Shown here: positions 1 through 8,023 of the stretch, piece by piece
Layout: each line of letters opens with the position of its first letter
Position numbering within the stretch: the stretch's first letter is position 1
NCBI GenBank assembly: GCA_019309245.1
Contig: JAFDGP010000023.1
Span: 1 to 15,646 of the forward strand
Length of the DNA stretch: 15,646 bases
Origin: Deltaproteobacteria bacterium
GTDB taxonomy: Bacteria > Desulfobacterota > Desulfobacteria > Desulfobacterales > C00003060
Direction of reading: 5' to 3'
Notes under the pieces: model-generated
Database searches by the model: none
Told to the model about the DNA's origin: nothing
The model's input: the letters and a program-made list of their open reading frames with translations, nothing else
Made by a program: the position numbers and the translations under genes

Positions 1-113
1 ACAACTGTATGGGTGCAAACAAATATTCCCTGCCAAAATCATAGATTCTCTGAAAGATCGCTTTGATGCTATCAGTATTGGCTTACAAAGCGGTTTTTCG
101 ACAGTCTCGTTAG

Positions 114-1326
114 GTGTTGGACTTTTACGACCAGGACGGCAAGAGGCGGTGGAAGACCATGCCGAAGGGCTCAACGCGCGATGATGCTTTGGTTGAGCTG
201 GCGCGACTTGTGGGCCAGGTTCGAGACAACACATTCGTTCCGGCCAAGTGTATTCCGTTATTTAAGACGGTAGCACAGGAATGGCTTGAGTACAAAAAGC
301 TGAAGGTTCGTTCAACCACATGGGAGGTTTACAGAGGGCATGTGGATAACCACTTCGCGTTATTTAATCCGTTAAAGATGGACTGCGTTACAGTCAGTTG
401 CAGACGTTGAAAAGTTTATTTCCGATTATGAAAAGAAGCGTGTCCCGTTGGCCACTATTCGAAAGGTTCTGGTAACGCTTAATCAGATCCTTAATTTTGC
501 AGTACAACGCAATTATGCCAAGATAAACCCGTTACAGGCCACAGAACGGCCAAAGGCTAATAACAACAGAGTTAAGGAGATAAAAGGCGATGAGGCCGTT
601 AATGTTAGTAAAACGGCCGTCCAGGCGTTAACTCCCGAACAGGCTAACGCGTTACTAACGGTTGAAACACACCCGAAATATAACACGTTATTCCGGCTTG
701 CCGTGTTTGCCGGTTTACGCCAAGAAGAGTTACTGGGTTTGCGATGGCAGGACATTGACTGGCAGGCCTCACAGATACACGTTAGGCGCACCTACTACAG
801 CGGCCGGTTTTTTGAACCCAAGACGCCACAGTCAAGACGGCGTGTGGACATCGGCCTGGAGATGCTCAGGCGGCTAAAACAATGGCGGCTTGCCTGTCCC
901 GCCAACAAACTCAACCTGGTGTTTCCCAACGAGGCCGGTAACCCGATGAATAACACGAACATGGTTCGACGGCATTTTAAACCGGCACTAAAGGCCGCCG
1001 GGTTACCCGATGTCAAATTCCACACCCTGCGGCACATCTATGCCAGCCTGTTAATCGATCAGGGGGAGAACATCAAGTACATTCAGACACAATTAGGCCA
1101 CAGCAGCCCCATGGTAACCTTGAAGGTGTATGCCCACAAGTTGAGGGATACGAACCCGGAGGCAGCCTGTAGGCTTGAAGCTACCGTCTATGGTAGCAAA
1201 ATGGTAGCAGCGACTGAAAACCGGCAAACAACCAATGGCTTATCACCCCGAGATGACACAAAAAACAAAGGACAACCGCTATGGTTGCCCTTCATGCTTG
1301 CCTTTCCTGTCTTATATCACCTGTAA
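114..1326 (+). pseudogene. Tyrosine recombinase (phage/ICE-type integrase), frameshifted and N-terminally short
   Basis: Site-specific tyrosine recombinase that would integrate and excise a mobile element at the adjacent tRNA. The reading frame is in two pieces. Positions 114-410 carry the N-terminal SAM-like/core-binding region (motif DFYDQDGKRRWKT, then VAQEWLEYKK). The second frame runs through 448-1326 and carries the catalytic domain. Removing one base near 384 joins them smoothly (KMD, then ALQSVADVEKFI), so a single-base insertion explains the break. Counting from 448, the catalytic set is complete: R91 (GLRQEELLGLRW), K125, H192-x-x-R195, H218 (LGHSS) and Y228 (VYAH). The frame begins with GTG directly after an in-frame stop (111-113), so a short N-terminal segment expected in this family is missing. 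Leu is often TTA and the DNA is AT-richer than its neighbours, which suggests transfer. It is probably inactive unless the shift is a sequencing error. Confidence 0.88.
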
Positions 1327-1340
1327 CTGCTTGATTTCAT

Positions 1341-1370
1341 TGGTAGGCGGTACTGGATTCGAACCAGTGA
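1341..1370. other. Probable attachment-site core at the tRNA-Val 3' end
   Basis: The integrase reading frame ends 14 bases before the CCA end of a tRNA gene lying on the opposite strand, the classic position of an integrated element whose att core overlaps the T-arm and acceptor of the tRNA. The element would extend leftward from here. The core limits are not visible because the other att copy is outside the window. I saw no second copy of the T-arm sequence inside the window. Confidence 0.4.
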
Positions 1371-1416
1371 CTTCCACCGTGTGAGGATGGCACTCTCACC
1401 ACTGAGTTAACCGCCC
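1341..1416 (-). tRNA. tRNA-Val, anticodon CAC
   Basis: The reverse complement folds into a complete 76-nt cloverleaf with an encoded CCA. The acceptor stem is GGGCGGT/ACCGCCT, the D stem ACTC/GAGT, the anticodon stem CCATC/GGTGG with loop CTCACAC, and the T stem ACTGG/CCAGT with loop TTCGAAT. The anticodon CAC (complement at 1381-1383) reads the valine codon GUG. The first acceptor pair is G1:U72 rather than the usual G:C. This gene is the likely insertion target of the adjacent integrase element. Confidence 0.95.
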
Positions 1417-1427
1417 ATATTGATATT

Positions 1428-1456
1428 CACATACGGGTTGTCACGCTCAAAGTCAA
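1428..1456 (-). promoter_or_regulatory. Sigma-70 promoter of tRNA-Val
   Basis: On the minus strand a -35 TTGACT (1456-1451) is followed after exactly 17 bases by TATGTG (1433-1428). The -10 box ends 11 bases before the first tRNA nucleotide, as expected for a short tRNA leader. The promoter lies between the end of the glycogen phosphorylase gene and the tRNA, so the tRNA need not depend on the upstream operon. Confidence 0.6.
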
Positions 1457-1541
1457 GAGTTTTTGCGCTCCGGTGGCTTGACGTAAAATCATGCACAAGG
1501 GCCGTCATGTCTGGCCTCTTACGAAACCACCGATGGCGGGG

Positions 1542-4028
1542 TCAAACAGCCCGGCGTCTTTTGGTCACCGTTGCCGCGTTTTGCGACAAGGCCGGCCTGA
1601 GACCCCAGATCTGGTCGGCGTATTCCCGGATCGTTCGGTCCGAGGAAAACCGGCCGGTACGGGCTACATTCAAAATGGCCTTTTTGGCCCACACGGATGG
1701 ATCCGCATAGTCCTCGGATGCCCGGGTCTGGGCCTCAAGATAGGGCTGAAAATCCGCGAGGTGCAAATAATAGTCCCCGTGGTTCAGCAGGGCGTCATAG
1801 ATGGGACGAAAAAGTTCGGGGTCTCTTGGCGAAAACAGTCCGGACACAAGGCTTTCCAGAACGCGCTTGAGGCCCGGGACCGCCTCATAGTAATGTCGGG
1901 GGTCATAGGTGCCGCTTCGTCTCATTTCCCGAACCTGGTCCACGTTTAACCCGAATATGTAGATGTTCTCTGGACCCACCTCCTCAAGAATCTCCACGTT
2001 TGCACCATCCAGCGTCCCGATCGTAACGGCCCCGTTCATGGCAAGCTTCATATTGCCTGTTCCCGAAGCCTCCATCCCGGCCGTGGATATCTGCTCGCTT
2101 ACGTCCGCCGCCGGGATAATTTTCTCCGCTAACGAGACCCGGTAATCCGGAATCAGCACAACCTTCATGTGGTCTTTGGCCCTTGCATGGTTGTTCACCA
2201 CCTCGCCGACGCTACAGATAAGCTTGATAATCAACTTTGCCATGAAATAGCCCGGAGCGGCTTTACCGGAGAAGATGTATGTCTTGGGTACCTTCGGCGA
2301 ACGGCCGTCTTCTACCAGACTCAGAAAACCATGGATGACCTGCAACACATTCAGCAATTGTCGTTTGTACTCGTGGATTCTTTTCACCTGGACGTCGAAA
2401 AGCGACCCGGGATTCACCTCAACGCGTGTTGTGTCCAGAATCACCTTTGCCAGCCTTTCCTTATTGGCTCTTTTTATGTCAAGAAACCTCTTGTGAAATC
2501 CCCTATCCTCGGCATACTGCGCCAGTGCCGCCAGCTGATCTGCATCCGTGATCCATGCGTCCCCGATCGTCTCTGAAATCAGCGAAGAAAGAAGAGGGTT
2601 CGATTTAAGCAACCAGCGGCGCTGGGTTACCCCGTTGGTCTTGTTGTTGAACTTTTCCGGCCACATCGCATAAAAGTCGGGAACCAATTCGCTCTTCACA
2701 AGCTCGGAGTGCAGCTTTGCCACACCATTGACCGAGTGGCTGCCGATGATACTCAAGTGCGCCATACGCACGTGTTTGGGATCGCCCTCTTCAATAATGG
2801 ACATCCGCTGTAGCCTTTTTCCGTCGCCCGGCCAGCGTACGGAAACCCTGTCCAAAAATCGCTGATTGATCTCGTAAATCAGTTCAAGATGCCTGGGAAG
2901 CACATGCTCAAGCAACGGGACAGGCCATTTTTCCAGAGCTTCCGGGAGCAAAGTATGGTTGGTATAACCAAGCACAGCTTCGGTCATTTCCCAGGCCCGG
3001 TCCCATGGCACGTCGTTTTCGTCCACCAGGGTGCGCATCAGTTCCGGGACGGCAAGGGCCGGATGGGTATCATTAAGCTGAATGGCGACCTTGTCCGGGA
3101 AAACGTCCAGGGTTTCGTGGCTGGAGAGGTATCGTCGCATAATATCCCGAATGGAACACGCGACCAGGAAGTACTCTTGAACCAGGCGAAGCTCTTTTCC
3201 GCGGTCCACCGAATCGGAAGGATACAGAACTTTGGATATCGTCTCCGACGAGATCTTCTGCTCAACCGCCCTGAAATAGTCTCCTTCGTTGAAAATCTGC
3301 ATGTCGAATTCGTCTGATGACCTGGCGGAAAAAAGCCTCAGATAGTTGACCGTGCCTCCCCCATACCCGACCACCGGCATGTCATGGGGAACACCCACCA
3401 GGATCTTCCAGTCCCCCCAAATTGAGGTTTCGCTCCCACCGGCGTCCTGACAGCGTTCTAACTTCCCATACACGGGAACAATGCAGGCCTCGTCGGGACG
3501 CTCGATTAGCCATGGATTGTCTTTATTGTGCCAACGGTCCGGCTTCTCCTTCTGATACCCGTTGTCGATGACCTGCTTGAAGATCCCGAACTCATAGTTG
3601 ATGCCATAGCCGAAGCCCGGCATGCCCAGCATTGCTAGCGAATCCAGAAAACAGGCTGCCAGCCTGCCCAAGCCGCCGTTTCCAAGGGCGGCGTCAATTT
3701 CGCTGTCTCTGATTTCCTCCAGGTCAACACCCATGTCCGTCAGGGCCTCGCTGACCTCGTCGAAAACCCCCAGGTTGTACAGGTTGTTCCCAAGGGCCCG
3801 GCCCATCAAAAACTCCATGGACAAGTAATACAGCCTCTTGACATCAGCGGACTGGTAGCGGTCCTGGGTTGCCAGCATGCCGTCGATGATTCGATCTCTG
3901 ACCGCAAGGGCCACGGCTTTGTAGCGGTCGTGGGCCGAGGCTTCGTCCCAGCGCTTCGCGACCGAATACCTTATGTGATGGTCTACCGCCTGCTGAAAGG
4001 CACGAATACCTGACCGCATCTTTTTCAT
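1542..4028 (-). CDS. glgP: Glycogen/alpha-glucan phosphorylase (GT35)
   Basis: Cytosolic PLP enzyme that releases glucose-1-phosphate from the non-reducing ends of glycogen or maltodextrin using inorganic phosphate. The 828-residue length is normal for the family. Seen in the sequence: the N-terminal YYLSMEFLMGRALGNNL region, the signature EASGTGNMKLAMNG with the PLP-binding lysine at about residue 661, TIGTLDGANVEI, and the typical C-terminus GRFSSDRTIREYADQIW. I chose the ATG at 4028 because AAGGTGG stands just upstream; a start at 4112 would overlap the preceding gene. It is the last gene of a same-strand run with phosphatase, anti-sigma factor and STAS genes, only 40 bases after the STAS gene. 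Co-transcription with a stress-type signalling module is therefore likely (inference). Confidence 0.97.
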   Translation of the reverse strand: MKKMRSGIRAFQQAVDHHIRYSVAKRWDEASAHDRYKAVALAVRDRIIDGMLATQDRYQSADVKRLYYLSMEFLMGRALGNNLYNLGVFDEVSEALTDMGVDLEEIRDSEIDAALGNGGLGRLAACFLDSLAMLGMPGFGYGINYEFGIFKQVIDNGYQKEKPDRWHNKDNPWLIERPDEACIVPVYGKLERCQDAGGSETSIWGDWKILVGVPHDMPVVGYGGGTVNYLRLFSARSSDEFDMQIFNEGDYFRAVEQKISSETISKVLYPSDSVDRGKELRLVQEYFLVACSIRDIMRRYLSSHETLDVFPDKVAIQLNDTHPALAVPELMRTLVDENDVPWDRAWEMTEAVLGYTNHTLLPEALEKWPVPLLEHVLPRHLELIYEINQRFLDRVSVRWPGDGKRLQRMSIIEEGDPKHVRMAHLSIIGSHSVNGVAKLHSELVKSELVPDFYAMWPEKFNNKTNGVTQRRWLLKSNPLLSSLISETIGDAWITDADQLAALAQYAEDRGFHKRFLDIKRANKERLAKVILDTTRVEVNPGSLFDVQVKRIHEYKRQLLNVLQVIHGFLSLVEDGRSPKVPKTYIFSGKAAPGYFMAKLIIKLICSVGEVVNNHARAKDHMKVVLIPDYRVSLAEKIIPAADVSEQISTAGMEASGTGNMKLAMNGAVTIGTLDGANVEILEEVGPENIYIFGLNVDQVREMRRSGTYDPRHYYEAVPGLKRVLESLVSGLFSPRDPELFRPIYDALLNHGDYYLHLADFQPYLEAQTRASEDYADPSVWAKKAILNVARTGRFSSDRTIREYADQIWGLRPALSQNAATVTKRRRAV

Positions 4029-4068
4029 GTCCACCACCTTTCGTGAAGGGGATCGGCCACCTCTTTGA

Positions 4069-4410
4069 TTAGCTCTGCGCGAATGCATGAACCGCCTGCC
4101 TTTCTGTGTCAAACATGTCGAACACCTTATTCATTCTCGTCAATTTGAATAGCCGGGTTACCGCGTCTTTCGTGCCGCAAACAGCAAGACGGCTGCCTTG
4201 TCCCATCATCTTGAACAAGGCCACGATGGCTCCAAGGCCGCTGCTGTCCACAAAGTCCACCCGGGATAAGTTCAACACGATCGAACGGTCCCCGTTTGCG
4301 ACATAACCGGCCATCTCTTCCCTGAACTCATCTGCGCAATGGGCGTCAAGTCGGTTGTCCAATACCCTTACCACCAAGACGTCTCCTCGTTTTTCTTGTT
4401 CAATTTCCAT
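4069..4410 (-). CDS. STAS-domain anti-sigma factor antagonist (RsbV/SpoIIAA-like)
   Basis: Small cytosolic partner-switch protein of 113 residues, essentially one STAS domain. In the family, the unphosphorylated form binds the anti-sigma/kinase protein and frees the latter's target. The hallmark VDFVDSSGLGAI is present, with the candidate phospho-acceptor serines at 56-57. The ATG at 4410 follows a GGGGGTGG ribosome-binding site by two bases; longer in-frame starts would run into the upstream gene and lack family similarity. It lies downstream of the matching kinase and phosphatase genes and directly upstream of glycogen phosphorylase. Its true target (a sigma factor or another protein) is not encoded in the window. 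Confidence 0.93.
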   Translation of the reverse strand: MEIEQEKRGDVLVVRVLDNRLDAHCADEFREEMAGYVANGDRSIVLNLSRVDFVDSSGLGAIVALFKMMGQGSRLAVCGTKDAVTRLFKLTRMNKVFDMFDTERQAVHAFAQS

Positions 4411-4504
4411 ATCCACCCCCTGATCTGGTCCAAACCGCAAGGTTTTTGGGTGCATGAGCGCCGCCCCCAGGCACCGGACCGCAAACTGCCCAAACAGACC
4501 CGGC

Positions 4505-4957
4505 CTACCCGGGACCAAACCCTCCGATATCCTTAATCAGAGTCAGGCAGTTCTTCTTGCCGGTACGCTCGTATAGTACCCTGTCCATCATCGCCTTCAT
4601 GATGGGCAGCCCTCTTCCTTTTTCTGAAATCAGGTGTAAAGCATTCTCGTCCACCTCCAGGGCGGAGGCATTTGCCCGTTCCAGAACTTGAATATCCATC
4701 GGCTCGCCCGTATCGCACACATGAACGATGAGTCTTCCTCCGTAAACCCCGATATCGATCTCAACCTCATGCCCCTTTTCGCCTCCATAAGCATGTTTGA
4801 TACAGTTTGTGGCCGCTTCAACCACGCAAAGCTCGATTTCATAGAACAGGGCATTGGACAGGGCCACCCGGGATCGCAGCTCGCCTATGGCATCTCTGAC
4901 CAAAGAGATCTCGTTTAAGTCGCTGTCTATGATCAGTTTGATTGCGTCGTACGCCAT
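4505..4957 (-). CDS. Anti-sigma factor/serine-protein kinase, HATPase_c (RsbW/SpoIIAB-like)
   Basis: A 150-residue GHKL-type ATPase. The N box is EAATNCIKHAYGG (E47, N51, H55), G1 is CDTGEPMD (D82) and G2 is GRGLPIMKAMMD (around 114-125). In the family it phosphorylates the STAS antagonist and, when not held by it, sequesters a sigma factor or another client. The ATG at 4957 is preceded by a GGGGAT element; an upstream start at 4996 would overlap the phosphatase gene. It sits 25 bases after the phosphatase gene and 94 bases before the STAS gene, the expected kinase-antagonist pairing. No cognate sigma factor gene is visible here, so whether the client is a sigma factor is open. Confidence 0.92.
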   Translation of the reverse strand: MAYDAIKLIIDSDLNEISLVRDAIGELRSRVALSNALFYEIELCVVEAATNCIKHAYGGEKGHEVEIDIGVYGGRLIVHVCDTGEPMDIQVLERANASALEVDENALHLISEKGRGLPIMKAMMDRVLYERTGKKNCLTLIKDIGGFGPG

Positions 4958-4982
4958 AATATCCCCACAACCAAACAAGGGC

Positions 4983-6689
4983 TCAGGTAATCTCAAGAGC
5001 TAAGAGGGTCACATCATCTTCAAAACGGTCGCTCCCCCTCCAGTGGCGCAAGGCCTGTTCAATCCTGTCCATCAACGCATCTAGGGGTAACCCCCTTGCA
5101 TGACTTATGAGTTCTATGAGCCGTTTTTCGGAAAATTGCTCTTTTGCATGGTTCGCACATTCAGTGATGCCGTCGGAATAAAGAACCAGACGGTCACCTT
5201 GGTCAAGGTGCACCCTTTGCTCGTCGTAATCAATATCTGGAAACATCCCCACAGGGATCCCACCCGTGCCGACAAAGGCGGCATCTTGGCCTTTTCGCAA
5301 CAGGATCGGCAGTGGATGGCCTGCAACGGTTATCGCGGTCTCCCTGCTCCGCGTGTCCATGACGCCGTAAACCATTGTGAAGTATTGCATGGTTTCAGGG
5401 TCTGCCTGAAAACGTTCATTAAGCGTCCGGACCGCCATCGCGGGCGTGATCAGCCGGTAATAAGGAGGCTCGGGGACCGGCATGAATTGCTTCAGCAGGC
5501 TTTCTTGATGATTTGAAGCAGAAAGCGCCTTGCTCAAGGTGACGCTCAGCATGGCCGCCGGGATCCCGTGGCCCGCCACATCAAGCACGTAAAAGCCCAC
5601 ATGATTTTCGTCCAGCCTGAAATAATTGTACACATCGCCGGCTACGAAATAAGAGGGAAGAAACAGAGCGTCAAAGCGCACCCCATTGATGACCGAAGGT
5701 CCTTTCGGCATGAGGCTGGACTGGATTTTTGCGCCGGCCTCCAGGTTCTTCTTAATAACCGCGTAGGCCTTCTCAAGCTTTTTGTTGGACTCATTGAGCC
5801 TTCTGTTATGTGCCTTCAAGGCCTTCTGGAGTTTTAGAATCTTTTCCCCGGCCTTTACACGAGCCTCCAACCTCTTTTGGCGCGTCACGTCCCGGAGAAA
5901 ATGAACACTGCCCGCCTTGTTTCCCTCACGGTCGAGGTAGGTGGCCGCACTGATACTTACATCAACGATTTGGCCCGCCTTGTTGTAGCGTCGGCTTTCT
6001 ACGCCCGAAAAGCTTCTTCCCGCCAGCACCTTGTCGATCATCATTCGGGTTTCTGCCCGGTTTTCTTTCGGCACATAGCGGATCTTATGCCCGAGGATCT
6101 CTTCGGACTCCCACCCGAAAACGCGGGTAAACGCCGGATTCACGTACACCGCTCGACCGGACATGTCGTAGACCACCACCGGATCGGGAGATGCCTCCAG
6201 CACGGCACGGTATTTGGCTTCGCTTTCGAGCCGCTGTTGGACCGCACGCTTTTCTTCGCTGATATCCTGAAGGGTTTCTATGGCGCCGCAGATTTTCCCG
6301 TCGCCGTTTTTAAGGGGCGCCGCGGTAAAAAACAGCCACTTTCCCTCAGGCCCTAGATCGGGGAAAAACCCCTCTGCCTCGTAGGCCCCGCTAATGACAG
6401 ACGAGCTGCGACATGTCGCTCCATAATAAGCGGCTCTTTTGTCTTCAACCACCCCGTCAACCACGAGGTCCGCCATAACCGGGCGTTGTGTAGAATAAAA
6501 CGCCAGCCATTGCTGTCGTGTCCCCACGACATCACCAGCCGCAACCCCGGTCAAACTCTCACACGCCTTGTTCCAGTGCGTAACCCGGTGTTGGTCGTCA
6601 ATCACAAAGGTAGCAATAGGGCTTCCTTCGATGATTTGCGACAATATTTCGGACCGCGTGCGCAGGCCCTTCATACATCGATCGTCCAT
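4983..6689 (-). CDS. PAS-PAS-coiled coil-PP2C (SpoIIE/RsbU-type) serine phosphatase
   Basis: Sensor phosphatase of 568 residues with no signal peptide or membrane segment, hence cytosolic. PAS 1 is at about 14-145, PAS 2 at about 155-272 (ends FLRDVTRQKRLEA), a charged coiled coil at 270-325, and the PPM/SpoIIE catalytic domain at 330-568. Metal-binding positions seen are D352 (AGDVYNYF), D370 in DVAGHG, D506 in YSDGITE and D558-D559 in FEDDVTLL. By family role it dephosphorylates the STAS antagonist in response to a signal sensed by the PAS domains, either redox or a small ligand. I prefer the ATG at 6689 because GGAGG lies 11 bases upstream; a TTG at 6707 would consume that site. It is the first gene of the four-gene run ending in glycogen phosphorylase. 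Confidence 0.93.
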   Translation of the reverse strand: MDDRCMKGLRTRSEILSQIIEGSPIATFVIDDQHRVTHWNKACESLTGVAAGDVVGTRQQWLAFYSTQRPVMADLVVDGVVEDKRAAYYGATCRSSSVISGAYEAEGFFPDLGPEGKWLFFTAAPLKNGDGKICGAIETLQDISEEKRAVQQRLESEAKYRAVLEASPDPVVVYDMSGRAVYVNPAFTRVFGWESEEILGHKIRYVPKENRAETRMMIDKVLAGRSFSGVESRRYNKAGQIVDVSISAATYLDREGNKAGSVHFLRDVTRQKRLEARVKAGEKILKLQKALKAHNRRLNESNKKLEKAYAVIKKNLEAGAKIQSSLMPKGPSVINGVRFDALFLPSYFVAGDVYNYFRLDENHVGFYVLDVAGHGIPAAMLSVTLSKALSASNHQESLLKQFMPVPEPPYYRLITPAMAVRTLNERFQADPETMQYFTMVYGVMDTRSRETAITVAGHPLPILLRKGQDAAFVGTGGIPVGMFPDIDYDEQRVHLDQGDRLVLYSDGITECANHAKEQFSEKRLIELISHARGLPLDALMDRIEQALRHWRGSDRFEDDVTLLALEIT

Positions 6690-6969
6690 GCCGACCGATT
6701 CCTCCAATTTTGTTCCCCAGGATCGCTCACCTCGCCGGGGAGATAGGAGATCAACCCTGAAATCAAGTGGAACCGCCGGAAAATCCCCTTCTCCTGTAAC
6801 CGATCCCCGTCCCTGCCCCCGCCAAGAGGCTCCAAGCCATCAAGGCAATTCTTGCAAAAATCACACCGCTGCCCTTGCAGTTGGAAGAACCCCGGAAGGA
6901 ACGTTTTTTGATTTTTTTAAAAATCCCGGTGTCTAATCATATAAACAGGCACGATTCTGGAGCACTGCC
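6690..6969. other. Divergent intergenic region
   Basis: These 280 bases separate the leftward phosphatase operon from the rightward zinc-finger/cytochrome operon and should hold both promoters. I see a very C-rich stretch on the plus strand around 6785-6830 and an AT-rich stretch at 6904-6945 with TTGATT (6908-6913) and TATAAA (6940-6945). The spacing of these two is too long for a normal sigma-70 promoter. No convincing promoter can be named on either strand. Confidence 0.5.
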
Positions 6970-7530
6970 GTGAAGAGAAAAAAAGACATAATAACCTGTA
7001 ACTCCGCTCAATTAGACAGATATCTGGACCGTGAGATCGAACCGGAGGATCAAGCGCTCGTAACCGCACACCTAAAACACTGCCCCCGGTGTCAAGAAAT
7101 TGTCAGGCAAAGCCGGTCCATCGCCCATCTCTTACGCGCGGGTGTTCAAGAAGAGCTGGCGCAGGTGGATTTGAGGGCGGTCGAGACCAGAGTCCTGGCG
7201 CATATCGATCCGTCCGCTGTGCCGTTCCGCTCAAGACTGCTGCGGATCTTTTTGTCCAGAAGGTTCTTTGTGCCGGTGAGCGCCCTGGGGGCGGGGCTGG
7301 CCCTTCTGATCATGGTCATGACCTTTTCTACCTCGGTATCCGTCGCACCCAGTGCTATTGTCAGCTCTTTGAAAAGCGATGCGGACGCCGTGATGATTTT
7401 TGAAACACCGGGGTCTCGGCAAACCGTGATCTGGTTTCACGAATCCAACGGACCCGCCCCCGATAATTCGGCCCCTGGCCCCGAAGACAGCGTGGGCGCC
7501 GACCTTAGAAGGTATCCTAATGTTGCGTAA
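6970..7530 (+). CDS. Membrane-anchored zinc-finger (zf-HC2) anti-sigma-like protein
   Basis: A 186-residue protein. An N-terminal zinc-binding anti-sigma (ZAS-type) motif is visible as C10 plus H34-x3-C38-x2-C41 (HLKHCPRC). A linker follows, then one hydrophobic membrane segment at about 99-121 after a basic RSRLLRIFLSRR stretch, then a roughly 65-residue outer tail containing TPGSRQTVIWFHE. The family binds ECF sigma factors at the inner face of the membrane, but no sigma gene adjoins it. The GTG start at 6970 has GGAG eight bases upstream. Eighteen bases separate its stop from the cytochrome start, so the two are likely co-transcribed. Zinc binding and a redox-sensing role are inferences. 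Confidence 0.8.
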   Translation: MKRKKDIITCNSAQLDRYLDREIEPEDQALVTAHLKHCPRCQEIVRQSRSIAHLLRAGVQEELAQVDLRAVETRVLAHIDPSAVPFRSRLLRIFLSRRFFVPVSALGAGLALLIMVMTFSTSVSVAPSAIVSSLKSDADAVMIFETPGSRQTVIWFHESNGPAPDNSAPGPEDSVGADLRRYPNVA

Positions 7531-7548
7531 GAAGAAAGGAGAATCCTT

Positions 7549-7977
7549 ATGAAAAGACAACTGGTTATGATGTTTCTGGCGGCACTGCTGGCAACGGTTC
7601 CGGCTCTTGCCGAGGTCTGTACGCCTGAAAAGGCACCGGAATCGATCACCATGAACCATGCCGTGTTTAAGACACACAAAAAGCCGTTGGTCACCTTCAA
7701 CCACAAAAAACACCACGAGGACTATCACCTGGCATGCACCGTATGCCACCATGTGATCAAAGACGGGAAAAACATCTGGAAACAAGGCGATCCGGTGAAG
7801 AAATGCACCGAATGTCACCAGGGCACCAAGGCCAAGGGCAAGATGCCCAAGGCGGAAAAGATCAAGGGCTATTATTATAACGCCATCCACGAAAACTGTG
7901 TGGGATGCCATAAGGCGGAAAAGAAAAAGGGCAAAAAGGCCCCTACGGCCTGCAAGGACTGCCATCAGAAAAAATAG
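7549..7977 (+). CDS. Periplasmic tetraheme cytochrome c (class III / c3 type)
   Basis: A 142-residue exported multiheme cytochrome. The signal peptide (MKRQLVMMFLAALLATVPALA, residues 1-21) is followed by four CxxCH heme sites: C63-H67, C86-H90, C117-H121 and C135-H139. The FNHKKHH segment before the first site supplies candidate axial histidines, as in cytochrome c3 and c7. The mature protein is very lysine-rich, especially between hemes 3 and 4, a feature of the basic c3 proteins that accept electrons from periplasmic hydrogenase or formate dehydrogenase in sulfate reducers (family knowledge). The ribosome-binding site AAGGAG lies seven bases before the ATG. It shares a transcript with the upstream zinc-finger protein and ends before a terminator hairpin. 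Confidence 0.93.
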   Translation: MKRQLVMMFLAALLATVPALAEVCTPEKAPESITMNHAVFKTHKKPLVTFNHKKHHEDYHLACTVCHHVIKDGKNIWKQGDPVKKCTECHQGTKAKGKMPKAEKIKGYYYNAIHENCVGCHKAEKKKGKKAPTACKDCHQKK

Positions 7978-8023
7978 GTTGCGACCTGGATTCTGTAAGG
8001 CTGCTGTGCTTCATGGATCCAAA

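Noticed and set aside
350..420. Programmed ribosomal frameshift in the integrase
   Set aside because: No slippery heptamer, stimulatory Shine-Dalgarno or following stem was seen; a simple one-base insertion explains the frame change.
5635..5660. Inactive phosphatase because AGDVYNYF has Asn where many members have Asp
   Set aside because: As I recall, the Asn variant is common in this PAS-PP2C subgroup and the principal metal aspartates (D352, D370, D506, D558/559) are present.
6849..6862. Sigma-54 promoter (GGCAATTCTTGCA)
   Set aside because: The GG and GC elements are eight bases apart instead of the required ten.
7231..7965. Long minus-strand ORF of 244 residues opposite the cytochrome
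   Set aside because: Shadow of the zinc-finger and cytochrome genes, which carry signal peptide, heme and zinc motifs; the antisense frame is His/Phe-rich with no motif.
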